Source: Candidatus Gastranaerophilales bacterium (lineage in GTDB: Bacteria; Cyanobacteriota; Vampirovibrionia; Gastranaerophilales; Gastranaerophilaceae). From it: DNA of 8,952 nucleotides. The DNA lies in NCBI GenBank assembly GCA_947625445.1, contig CANQOM010000059.1, forward strand, positions 1-8,952, read 5' to 3'. Under the pieces are notes generated by a model. That model worked only from the letters and a program-made list of their open reading frames with translations. It was not told where the DNA came from and made no database searches. Below, in pieces: positions 1 through 6,497 of this stretch. Numbering within the stretch: the first letter of the stretch is position 1; each line of letters opens with the position of its first letter. Made by a program: the position numbers and the translations under genes.

Positions 1-254
1 AAGATAAAGGTGCAAAAGATGTTTATGTTTGTGCAACTCATCCGGTATTCTCAGGTCCTGCTTTAGAAAGACTTGAAAAAGCTCCTATTAAAGAAGTTGT
101 TGTTACTAATACAATACCGCTTAATAAAAACTTTTTACCTAAAAAAATTACACAACTAAGCGTTGCTCCTTTATTGGGTGAAGCTATTTCAAGGATTCAT
201 GACGGAGAATCCGTAAGCTCTTTATTCGGGTTTGAAAAAGAATACGATCAATAG
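1..254 (+). CDS. prs: Ribose-phosphate pyrophosphokinase (PRPP synthetase), C-terminal part
   Basis: Partial gene, cut by the left edge of the window; the readable frame begins at base 3 and gives 83 residues ending at TAG 252-254. The protein makes 5-phosphoribosyl 1-diphosphate from ribose 5-phosphate and ATP in the cytoplasm, feeding purine, pyrimidine, histidine and NAD synthesis. Visible family features are the 'ATHPVFSGPA' segment, the strand-turn 'EVVVTNTIPL' that belongs to the C-terminal phosphoribosyl-transferase fold, and the typical ending 'LSVAPLLGEAISRIHDGESVSSLF'-like region at about residues 57-77 of the fragment. The length of this tail matches bacterial Prs proteins. It is followed 29 bases later by a long hairpin, so it is probably the last gene of its transcript. 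The identification is confident; the catalytic N-terminal half cannot be inspected. Confidence 0.93.
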   Translation, partial: DKGAKDVYVCATHPVFSGPALERLEKAPIKEVVVTNTIPLNKNFLPKKITQLSVAPLLGEAISRIHDGESVSSLFGFEKEYDQ

Positions 255-283
255 CTTTATTAAAATATTCTAAAGTTAATTAT

Positions 284-326
284 AATAAGAGCATAAAATA
301 TTAATTATTTGTTTTATGCTCTTATT
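284..326 (+). terminator. Hairpin terminator after prs
   Basis: A perfect 15-bp stem: AATAAGAGCATAAAA at 284-298 pairs with TTTTATGCTCTTATT at 312-326 around a 13-base loop. It lies 29 bases after the prs stop. The bases after it (GTGTTGTCTTATG) are only moderately T-rich, so it is a good stem with a weak U-tract. It probably ends or stabilises the prs message and separates it from clpB. Confidence 0.7.
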
Positions 327-429
327 GTGTTGTCTTATGATTACAAAGTGAATAGTTGTGCTATTACGGAAGATTATTAAATAAAATTTTAATAACCAAT
401 TCTTAATTAAATATAAATTTTTTTAGATT

Positions 430-456
430 TTGAAAAAAATAATATTAAACTATAAA
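430..456 (+). promoter_or_regulatory. Possible clpB promoter
   Basis: TTGAAA (430-435) and TATAAA (451-456) resemble sigma-70 -35 and -10 boxes, but the 15-base spacing is short and the region is so AT-rich that chance matches are expected. I see no CIRCE element (the HrcA operator inverted repeat) in 255-495, so heat-shock control through HrcA is not supported by the sequence. Confidence 0.22.
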
Positions 457-475
457 TAAGGGAGAAAAAAACCTT

Positions 476-496
476 ATGAAAAGAGGTGTTCTTTAA
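476..496 (+). CDS. Possible six-codon leader ORF coupled to clpB
   Basis: ATG at 476 opens a six-codon frame (MKRGVL) whose TAA (494-496) overlaps the clpB ATG (496-498) in the arrangement TAATG. A purine-rich AAGGGAG at 458-464 sits 11 bases ahead of this ATG and could be its ribosome binding site. The clpB Shine-Dalgarno sequence (AGAGGTG, 482-488) lies inside this mini-frame. If translated, it would couple initiation of clpB to termination of the leader. It may equally be a chance ATG; nothing beyond position and spacing supports it. Confidence 0.2.
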   Translation: MKRGVL

Positions 497-3108
497 TGAT
501 AGATTTTAACAGATTAACAGATTACACAAAGGAGATAATATATTCAGCTCAGCAAATAATGTATAGATATAACAATTCGCAATTAGAACCTGTGCATATT
601 ATGCTTGCAATAGCAGAAGATACGGAAGGAATTGCAAAAGATTTTTGTGAGGAATTAAAAATTAATAATGACAGATTTAAACATCAGCTTGTAAGTGAAA
701 TATCATCACTTCCTCAAATACAGTCAAGTAATCCGAATCAACAATTATATTTATCACAAATGACAAACAAATTGTTTGATACGGCGCAAGAAGAGGCAAA
801 TGCTTTAAAAGATTCTTTTATTAGCATAGAGCATATTTTAATCGCAATGACAGAACTTACGGGTTCAAAAATTCAAGAAATATTAGTTTCAAACAAAATA
901 AGCAAAGATACAATATTAAACGTAATGAAGAAAGTAAGAGGAAATAGAAAAGTGGATTGCAAAAATGCGGAAGATTCATATAAAGCATTGGAAAAATATT
1001 CAACCGACCTGACAATAATGGCAAGAAAAGGGAAACTAGACCCTGTAATCGGACGGGATGATGAAATTAGACGTGTAATACAAGTTTTAAATCGTAAAAC
1101 AAAAAATAATCCAGTTCTAATAGGTGAACCGGGAGTAGGTAAAACCGCCATAATCGAAGGTTTAGCGCAAAGAATAATAAGAGGTGATGTTCCTGAGAAT
1201 TTAAAAGAAACAAAATTAATTTCGCTTGATTTAGGAGCATTGATAGCGGGTGCTAAATTTAGAGGTGAATTTGAAGAACGTTTGAAAGCCGTTTTAAAGG
1301 AAGTTGAAAATTCTAACGGTGAAATAATAATGTTTATAGATGAACTTCATACAGTAGTTGGAGCGGGTGCAACTGAAGGTTCGACCGATGCAGGTAACCT
1401 TTTAAAACCAATGCTTGCAAGAGGAACATTAAGATGTATCGGTGCAACTACAATAAATGAATACCGAAAATACATAGAAAAAGACCCTGCGCTTGAAAGA
1501 AGATTTCAGCCTGTTATGGTTAATGAGCCTTCAATAGAAGATACTATAAGTATATTAAGAGGTTTAAAGCAAAGATACGAAGTACATCACGGCGTCAGAA
1601 TAAAGGATTCAGCACTTGTGGCTGCCGCTAAATTGTCAGATAGGTACATAACAGACAGATTTTTACCGGATAAAGCAATAGATTTAGTTGATGAAGCTGC
1701 ATCTTCTTTGAGAATAGAAATAGATTCTATGCCCGAAGAACTTGATATGCTTGTAAGACAGAAAATGCAATTAGAAATAGAAAGAGAAGCATTAAAACAG
1801 GAGGAAAATTCTGATAATGCCGAAAAAATCCAAAATATAGAAAATATATTAAAAGATTTGAATGAAAAAATAGATAAATTAAAGACACAATGGGAAATGG
1901 AAAAACGTTCAATTCAAGGTGAAGCTTCAATAAAAGAAGAAATAGAAAAAGTAAAAATTCAGATAGAAGAAGCTGAACGAAATATGGACTTGCAAAAGGC
2001 AGCAGAACTCAAATACGGAAAACTGATTACACTTGAAAAACAATTGAAAGAAGCTGGTGATAATACTAAAGAGCATAAAAACACTCTGTTAAAAGAAGAA
2101 ATAGATGAAGATGATATAGCTGAAATTGTTAGCAAATGGACAGGTATTGCCGTAAATAAACTGATGGAAAGTGAAATGCAAAAACTTGTTAATATGGAAG
2201 AATTTTTGCATAAACGTGTAGTAGGTCAGGATGAAGCGGTAGAAGTAGTATCAGACGCAATAAGACGAGCTCGCAGCGGATTAAAAGACCCGAACCGCCC
2301 AATCGGAACATTTATTTTCTTAGGCCCAACTGGCGTGGGTAAGACTGAGCTTGCAAAAGCTTTGGCAGAATTTATGTTTAATGATGAAGACGCTCTTATA
2401 AGAATAGATATGTCAGAATACATGGAAAAACATACTGTTGCTAGACTTATTGGTGCTCCTCCCGGATACATAGGTTATGATGAAGGCGGACAATTAACAG
2501 AACAAGTCAGAAGAAAGCCATATTCTGTAGTGCTTTTTGATGAAATTGAAAAAGCACACCCTGATGTATTTAATATAATGCTGCAAATCTTTGATGACGG
2601 CAGATTAACAGATTCTAAGGGAAGAACAGTTGACTTTAAAAATACTTTAATTATATTAACAAGTAATATAGGTAGTGAGATTATTTTAAAGAATACTCTG
2701 GAATCTATGTTGTCAGAAAAACAATCGGAACAGACAAAAGAAGAAGTTATGGCATTAATGCAACAAAATTTTAAACCTGAATTTTTAAACAGGATAGATG
2801 AAATAGTATTCTTTAAAGCTTTAACTATGATGCAACTTGCTAAAATTGTTGATATACAGGTAGAACATTTACATAAACTTTTGAATGAGCAGGATATTAT
2901 GCTTGAAATAACGGATGATGCAAAAGAATATCTGGCGCAAAAAGGTTACAATCCTATATACGGTGCAAGACCTTTAAAAAGAACAATAAGACAACTTGTT
3001 GAAAATCCGCTTTCTAAAAAGATTTTGAAACAAGAAATTACTCCTCATTCTAAAGTTACAATAGATGTAAATAATGATGAATTAACATTTAACAGTAAAA
3101 ATCTTTAA
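496..3108 (+). CDS. clpB: ATP-dependent disaggregase ClpB (Hsp100)
   Basis: A complete 870-residue Hsp100 disaggregase, the usual ClpB length. As a hexamer with DnaK/DnaJ/GrpE it threads aggregated proteins through its central pore using two AAA+ rings. Visible in order: Clp N-domain (about 1-145); first AAA+ module with Walker A GEPGVGKT (210-217), Walker B IIMFIDE (277-283) and pore loop AGAKFRG (251-257), where the usual pore Tyr is Phe255; arginine-finger region ERRF (334-337); a long coiled-coil middle domain (about 408-525), which marks ClpB rather than ClpA/ClpC; second module with Walker A GPTGVGKT (610-617), pore loop APPGYIGY (654-661), Walker B VVLFDE (678-683) and sensor-2 GAR (823-825). 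I see no ClpP-binding IGL/IGF loop. The start is fixed by AGAGGTG seven bases before the ATG. Single gene; ends at a bidirectional terminator shared with the opposing gene. Confidence 0.97.
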   Translation: MIDFNRLTDYTKEIIYSAQQIMYRYNNSQLEPVHIMLAIAEDTEGIAKDFCEELKINNDRFKHQLVSEISSLPQIQSSNPNQQLYLSQMTNKLFDTAQEEANALKDSFISIEHILIAMTELTGSKIQEILVSNKISKDTILNVMKKVRGNRKVDCKNAEDSYKALEKYSTDLTIMARKGKLDPVIGRDDEIRRVIQVLNRKTKNNPVLIGEPGVGKTAIIEGLAQRIIRGDVPENLKETKLISLDLGALIAGAKFRGEFEERLKAVLKEVENSNGEIIMFIDELHTVVGAGATEGSTDAGNLLKPMLARGTLRCIGATTINEYRKYIEKDPALERRFQPVMVNEPSIEDTISILRGLKQRYEVHHGVRIKDSALVAAAKLSDRYITDRFLPDKAIDLVDEAASSLRIEIDSMPEELDMLVRQKMQLEIEREALKQEENSDNAEKIQNIENILKDLNEKIDKLKTQWEMEKRSIQGEASIKEEIEKVKIQIEEAERNMDLQKAAELKYGKLITLEKQLKEAGDNTKEHKNTLLKEEIDEDDIAEIVSKWTGIAVNKLMESEMQKLVNMEEFLHKRVVGQDEAVEVVSDAIRRARSGLKDPNRPIGTFIFLGPTGVGKTELAKALAEFMFNDEDALIRIDMSEYMEKHTVARLIGAPPGYIGYDEGGQLTEQVRRKPYSVVLFDEIEKAHPDVFNIMLQIFDDGRLTDSKGRTVDFKNTLIILTSNIGSEIILKNTLESMLSEKQSEQTKEEVMALMQQNFKPEFLNRIDEIVFFKALTMMQLAKIVDIQVEHLHKLLNEQDIMLEITDDAKEYLAQKGYNPIYGARPLKRTIRQLVENPLSKKILKQEITPHSKVTIDVNNDELTFNSKNL

Positions 3109-3139
3109 ATAAACATACACACATATTAATCTAAAAAGC

Positions 3140-3167
3140 CCCGAAGATGTAATTATTCATCTTCGGG
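3140..3167. terminator. Bidirectional terminator between clpB and the convergent 107-residue gene
   Basis: Perfect 10-bp GC-containing stem, CCCGAAGATG (3140-3149) with CATCTTCGGG (3158-3167), and an 8-base loop. On the plus strand it is followed by ATTATTTTCTTCTTC, and on the minus strand by GGCTTTTTAG, so it can stop transcription from both sides. The minus-strand gene's stop codon (3153-3155) lies in the loop, so one arm of the stem encodes that protein's last residues. Confidence 0.85.
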
Positions 3168-3476
3168 ATTATTTTCTTCTTCACTATTTTCGAAATTATT
3201 AAGTTTTTCAATTTCTTGTTCAAGACGATTTTTAATTTTAAATTTTATCCAAAAATTTTTAATTCTGTTTCCGACATTTTCGATTGTATCTTCGTGGTTT
3301 TCTTCTTCTTCATTATCTTTTGAAGATAATTCAAAAATATCTTCTTCTTCTGTTTCGTCTTCATGTTTCTTTTTTTGACGTTTAAAGTAGCCTAAATTTC
3401 CCGCCCCACCATCATTTGTATGGTGCGATTTTTGAATTGACGGTATATTTTCAGGTCCGTTAATTCCAAATGACAT
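3153..3476 (-). CDS. Small highly charged protein with N-terminal SFG motif, unknown function
   Basis: A 107-residue protein I do not recognise. It begins MSFGINGPENIP, with the SFG tripeptide at residues 2-4, then a Gly-rich stretch (about 23-29), a basic patch FKRQKKKH (31-38), a strongly acidic stretch (about 39-67), a basic and aromatic probable helix (about 68-92, NRIKNFWIKFKIKNR) and an acidic tail. It has no signal peptide and no convincing membrane helix; much of it should be disordered. The start is supported by AAGG at 3483-3486, six bases from the ATG. The sequence AAAAAAGGTAAAGT just before the ATG nearly repeats the one before the 133-residue SFG gene. The last codons are encoded by an arm of the terminator shared with clpB. 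The gene is likely real because of its ribosome site, its motif shared with neighbours, and its neat end at the terminator. Confidence 0.72.
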   Translation of the reverse strand: MSFGINGPENIPSIQKSHHTNDGGAGNLGYFKRQKKKHEDETEEEDIFELSSKDNEEEENHEDTIENVGNRIKNFWIKFKIKNRLEQEIEKLNNFENSEEENNPEDE

Positions 3477-3537
3477 ACTTTACCTTTTTTCTTAGAAAGT
3501 GAACATTTATTTTAAATATTATAATAATTTTTTTTAT

Positions 3538-3584
3538 AATAATAATCCTTTATTTGTATTAATTTTAAATAAAGGATTATTATT
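3538..3584. repeat. 18-bp perfect inverted repeat between two small genes
   Basis: AATAATAATCCTTTATTT at 3538-3555 pairs perfectly with its reverse complement at 3567-3584 around an 11-base loop. On the minus strand the stem begins six bases after the stop of the 98-residue gene and lies 61 bases before the start of the 107-residue gene. It is followed on that strand by an A-run, not a T-run, so it is not a textbook intrinsic terminator. It could be a 3' stabilising hairpin, an attenuating structure or a small mobile palindrome. Confidence 0.6.
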
Positions 3585-3590
3585 TAATAT

Positions 3591-3887
3591 TTATGCTTGT
3601 CTGTCAAATAACGGTTTTTTTGTGATATCTATACCTAAACCTTCAGATAGAGTATCAATAGTTGTATCTGCGAAATTAGGTACTTGGAAGTATGTTTTTT
3701 CTGCGGTATTTATTGTATCTTCACCGTGATGTTTTTTAGCTAATATGGTTTCTTTTTTAGTGATATAATCAATCCCCCAATTGTCAAGATTTGTCAATAA
3801 TTGTTTATAGGCATCCTTTTGAGTTTTGGTATGTAAAGAGCCTGTATAAGCGGTATAAGAGCTTCCAAAAGATACAGATTGTGTCAT
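3591..3887 (-). CDS. Small protein with N-terminal SFG motif, unknown function
   Basis: A 98-residue protein I do not recognise. It starts MTQSVSFGSSYTAYTG, with SFG at residues 6-8 followed by a Ser/Thr/Tyr-rich stretch, then a probable helix with KDAYKQLLTNLDNWGIDYI (about 24-42), a Lys/His-rich patch (AKKHHGED, 50-57) and a C-terminal part ending LGIDITKKPLFDRQA. There is no signal peptide, membrane helix or recognised catalytic motif. The start is supported by AAAGGAA (3895-3901) seven bases from the ATG. It sits between the orphan kinase gene and the 107-residue SFG gene, all on the minus strand, with a 106-base gap before it and a strong palindrome just after its stop. Beyond the SFG motif I see no similarity to the other small proteins here. 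Confidence 0.75.
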   Translation of the reverse strand: MTQSVSFGSSYTAYTGSLHTKTQKDAYKQLLTNLDNWGIDYITKKETILAKKHHGEDTINTAEKTYFQVPNFADTTIDTLSEGLGIDITKKPLFDRQA

Positions 3888-3993
3888 AATTATATTCCTT
3901 TCTTTCTACAGTTGTTGTCATCAAAACATGTAAATTTCAAAATTTTTTATTAATAAAAATATAATTTACATAATTTAATATATTTGAAAAAAA

Positions 3994-5058
3994 TTAATTT
4001 GCATATGGAAGTGAAAAACTTATTGATGTGCCGTAATTCTTTTCATTTTGAGCATATATTTGTCCGTTGTGTGCTTCTATTATTTTTCTGCAATTATATA
4101 ATTCCAAACTGAAGCCTACTTTACGAAATTTATTAGAACACGCTATATATTCTTCAAATATTTTATCCAATTTCCCTTTGGATTCTTGTTTACCGTTATC
4201 TGTAAATGTTATTATTAAATTATTTTTATTATTTTCTACTTTTATTATAATGTTTGAATTTTCTTTGCTTTGTTCTGATGCATTTATTATGAGATTATTT
4301 AAAACTTTTGATATTTCTGTTTTATCAATGTTAATATTTTCTATTTTCCCTTTTATTATTAATTCAACATTTTGTTTTTTTCTTTTTAAAATATAATTTA
4401 AATTTAAACATATATCTTTAATTAAATTTATTATTGAACATGGTTGTTTTTGCAATTCATAAGCTTCAAATTCATTTTTATATTTTATTAGTAAATTATC
4501 TGTCATGTAATTCATAAATCTGCATGAATTTAATACTTCATCAAGAATCTGTTTTAAATTGTTGTTCATATTTCCGAATTTGTTATTTAGTATTAATTCC
4601 AAAATTTGAATATTTGCTCTTATTGGTGTTTTTAAATCATGTGAAAGAATATCAATAAAAGTTTCTTTTTGAATACGGTTTTTTATTTCTTGTGTTATAT
4701 CCTGGATTATTACCAGAAATCCCGTAATTTTATTTTTTTTATTCATAATCTTACAAATATGAACATCCATTGGTATATTCTGAGAATTATTTTCATCATT
4801 AAACAATAATTTTAAGTATAAATGATTGTTGTTAGAATTTTTAAAGTTTTCTATATTAATTCTTATATTTTCATTTATAAAACTGTCAGTTATTTCAAAT
4901 AAATTAGATTTATACCCTGTTTGTTTAATATTGTGATAAATAATATTAAATTTATCGTCAGTAATAATTAAATCTCCCGTTGAATATTTTGCAATATTTA
5001 TAATAAGATTTTCAAATAATTCTACATCTTTGTTGAAAACAGAATTTATCAAATTCAT
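3994..5058 (-). CDS. Orphan PAS-domain sensor histidine kinase with degenerate ATP-binding boxes
   Basis: A 354-residue cytoplasmic protein with no membrane helix. Residues about 15-125 look like a PAS sensor domain (STGDLIITDDKFNIIYHN at the start, GFLVIIQDITQEIKNR at the end). A HisKA dimerisation domain follows with an intact H-box, SHDLKTP, and phosphoacceptor His140. The C-terminal HATPase domain keeps an N-box (NNLIINA, 254-260) and DNG (287-289), but the G1 box normally DxGxG reads DNGKQ. The G2 box, normally GTGLGL, reads GFSLEL (315-320), followed by the usual YNCRKIIEAHNG. ATP binding may therefore be weak or altered, although the fold looks preserved. There is no response regulator next to it, so its partner is encoded elsewhere. 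Start: AGGACGG at 5065-5071, six bases before the ATG. The family call is confident; whether it is an active kinase is open. Confidence 0.88.
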   Translation of the reverse strand: MNLINSVFNKDVELFENLIINIAKYSTGDLIITDDKFNIIYHNIKQTGYKSNLFEITDSFINENIRINIENFKNSNNNHLYLKLLFNDENNSQNIPMDVHICKIMNKKNKITGFLVIIQDITQEIKNRIQKETFIDILSHDLKTPIRANIQILELILNNKFGNMNNNLKQILDEVLNSCRFMNYMTDNLLIKYKNEFEAYELQKQPCSIINLIKDICLNLNYILKRKKQNVELIIKGKIENINIDKTEISKVLNNLIINASEQSKENSNIIIKVENNKNNLIITFTDNGKQESKGKLDKIFEEYIACSNKFRKVGFSLELYNCRKIIEAHNGQIYAQNEKNYGTSISFSLPYAN

Positions 5059-5080
5059 AATTATCCGTCCTAAATTTTTT

Positions 5081-5086
5081 AGTATA
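5081..5086 (-). promoter_or_regulatory. Possible -10 box for the histidine kinase gene
   Basis: On the minus strand TATACT is found 22 bases before the kinase ATG, leaving a short leader that still contains the ribosome binding site. No convincing -35 is seen at the right spacing (CATATT at 17 bases), so this is only a candidate. The 87-base gap after mnmE leaves room for a separate promoter. Confidence 0.28.
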
Positions 5087-5145
5087 ATTCAAATTTAGAT
5101 AATAATATGAAAAATTATAATTCCCCGTTAGGTTATCGCTATGGA

Positions 5146-6483
5146 TTATTTCCCGATACAAAAATTGTCAAAAATATTATTTAAAATTTCATCTGTAATT
5201 ACTTCACCTGATACTTCTGAAATATACAACAGGGCAGATTTTATATCTATTGATATTAAGTCTTGAATTTCCTTGTTTTGAGTTGCAATTAGTGCATTAT
5301 TAAGAGAATTTTCTGTTTCTTGTAAACACTTTTGTTGTCGTTTGTTGGTTATATATTCTATTTCGGTTAAATTTTGATTAATTACTGAATTTTTAATTTT
5401 TTGTTTTAATAAATCAATATTTTCCCCTGTTTTTAATGAAATACATATTGCTTGTTCATCTTTTTTTGTTGTTAAATCTGATTTAGTTCCTATTTTAATA
5501 TGTGTTTTATGTTTAATAGAGTCGTAAATTTCTTTGTCTTGTGTGGTGAAACCTTGACTTAAATCATACAGAAAAAGAATTATATCGGCATCATTCACAT
5601 ATTTTTTTGTATAATCAATACCAATAGCTTCCACTTTGTTGATATTATCATCATCTCTTATTCCGGCAGTATCAATTATAGTTGTAGCAATACCGTCTAT
5701 ATCAAGTGTTTCTTGAATTATATCTCTTGTTGTACCTGCAATATCTGTTACTATTGCACGTTCCAAATTCAATAATGCGTTAAATAATGAAGATTTTCCG
5801 ACATTAGGTCTGCCGGCTAATACGATTTTTATTCCTTGGCGGAATATATTTGAACTTTTTGAATAGCTTAGTATATGGTTTATTTTTTTTATAATTTTCT
5901 TAATTTTTTCTTCAAGATATCCATAGTCGGGTTCAGCCACATCTTCGGGAAAATCTATTGCTGCTACTATTCTTGAAAGTATATCTGAAATCTCTTTTTT
6001 TATTTCATTAGTTTCATCAGATAGTTTTCCGAATAAATTTTTAGCACCTGCTATAGCAAATTTTTCTGTTCCGGCATGAATTAAATCTAATATTGCTTCT
6101 GCCTGAGATAAATCCATTTTATGGTTTAAAAATGCCCTTTTTGTGTATTCTCCTTTTTGAGCAAGTCTTGCTCCTTCTTGTAGTGTTAATTCCAAAATTT
6201 TATTTGTAATATGAATACCGCCATGGCATTGGATTTCTATTACGTCTTCTCCTGTATAACTATTAGGAGCTTTAAACGGTAATACAATTACTTCATCTAT
6301 ATCTTCTGAATTTTCTTGTATTTTACCGTGATATATTTTACCCTCGATTAAATTTTTTTTGGAAAAAATTTTATTAATTATTTCAAATGATTTAGCTCCG
6401 GAAAGACGTACAATGCTAACCCCGCCATTCCCAACAGGTGTTGCTATTGCACTTATTGTATCTTCATAAAATTCATTGCCCAT
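5146..6483 (-). CDS. mnmE: tRNA-5-carboxymethylaminomethyl-uridine(34) synthesis GTPase MnmE (TrmE)
   Basis: A complete 445-residue GTPase. With MnmG it adds the (carboxymethyl)aminomethyl group to wobble uridine 34 of certain tRNAs, using methylene-tetrahydrofolate. Visible: N-terminal tetrahydrofolate-binding domain beginning DTISAIATPVGNGGVSIVRLSG (8-29); the family segment RAFLNHKMDLSQAEAILDLI (116-135); GTPase domain with G1 GRPNVGKSS (224-232), G2 TDIAGTTRD (246-254) and G3 DTAG (271-274); then a helical domain closed by the conserved C-terminal CIGK (442-445), whose Cys442 is essential in the family. The G4 motif is TKSD (333-336) rather than NKxD, a substitution also found in other working GTPases such as dynamin and SRP-type proteins. 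No Shine-Dalgarno site precedes the ATG; a TATAAT lies six bases upstream. It begins 14 bases after the 133-residue SFG gene. mnmG is not in the window. Confidence 0.97.
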   Translation of the reverse strand: MGNEFYEDTISAIATPVGNGGVSIVRLSGAKSFEIINKIFSKKNLIEGKIYHGKIQENSEDIDEVIVLPFKAPNSYTGEDVIEIQCHGGIHITNKILELTLQEGARLAQKGEYTKRAFLNHKMDLSQAEAILDLIHAGTEKFAIAGAKNLFGKLSDETNEIKKEISDILSRIVAAIDFPEDVAEPDYGYLEEKIKKIIKKINHILSYSKSSNIFRQGIKIVLAGRPNVGKSSLFNALLNLERAIVTDIAGTTRDIIQETLDIDGIATTIIDTAGIRDDDNINKVEAIGIDYTKKYVNDADIILFLYDLSQGFTTQDKEIYDSIKHKTHIKIGTKSDLTTKKDEQAICISLKTGENIDLLKQKIKNSVINQNLTEIEYITNKRQQKCLQETENSLNNALIATQNKEIQDLISIDIKSALLYISEVSGEVITDEILNNIFDNFCIGK

Positions 6484-6489
6484 AAATTT

Positions 6490-6495
6490 ATTATA
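6490..6495 (-). promoter_or_regulatory. -10 box immediately before mnmE, implying a leaderless mRNA
   Basis: Perfect TATAAT on the minus strand, six bases (AAATTT) before the mnmE ATG, in the 14-base gap after the preceding stop codon. At normal promoter geometry transcription would begin at or within a base of the ATG. No good -35 is seen (GAAGAA at 17-base spacing, inside the upstream gene). The absence of a Shine-Dalgarno site near this ATG fits a leaderless transcript, but AT-rich chance matches are common. Confidence 0.38.
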
Positions 6496-6497
6496 GC

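Noticed and set aside
255..495. CIRCE/HrcA operator expected ahead of heat-shock genes.
   Set aside because: No TTAGCACTC/GAGTGCTAA-like inverted repeat is present; the only strong repeat is the prs terminator.
873..2471. Open frames on the minus strand opposite clpB (873-1151, 1727-1930, 2226-2471).
   Set aside because: They lie antisense to conserved clpB domains, have no ribosome sites I could see, and read as mirror images of AAA+ coding sequence; shadows.
3499..3729. Plus-strand open frame of 76 codons across the palindrome and the 98-residue gene.
   Set aside because: Starts in AT-rich spacer, overlaps a better-supported minus-strand gene with a Shine-Dalgarno site, and has low-complexity Asn/Tyr/Phe composition.
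3944..3959. TTTTTATTAATAAAAA palindrome between the kinase and the 98-residue gene.
   Set aside because: Purely A/T, no loop, and expected often in sequence of this composition; not enough for an operator or terminator call.
4067..4396. Plus-strand open frame of 109 codons inside the histidine kinase gene.
   Set aside because: Antisense to the HATPase domain, whose family motifs are clear on the other strand.
5146..6483. G4 motif TKSD in MnmE as evidence of a dead GTPase.
   Set aside because: TKxD is used by active GTPases such as dynamin and SRP-type proteins, and all other motifs including CIGK are intact.
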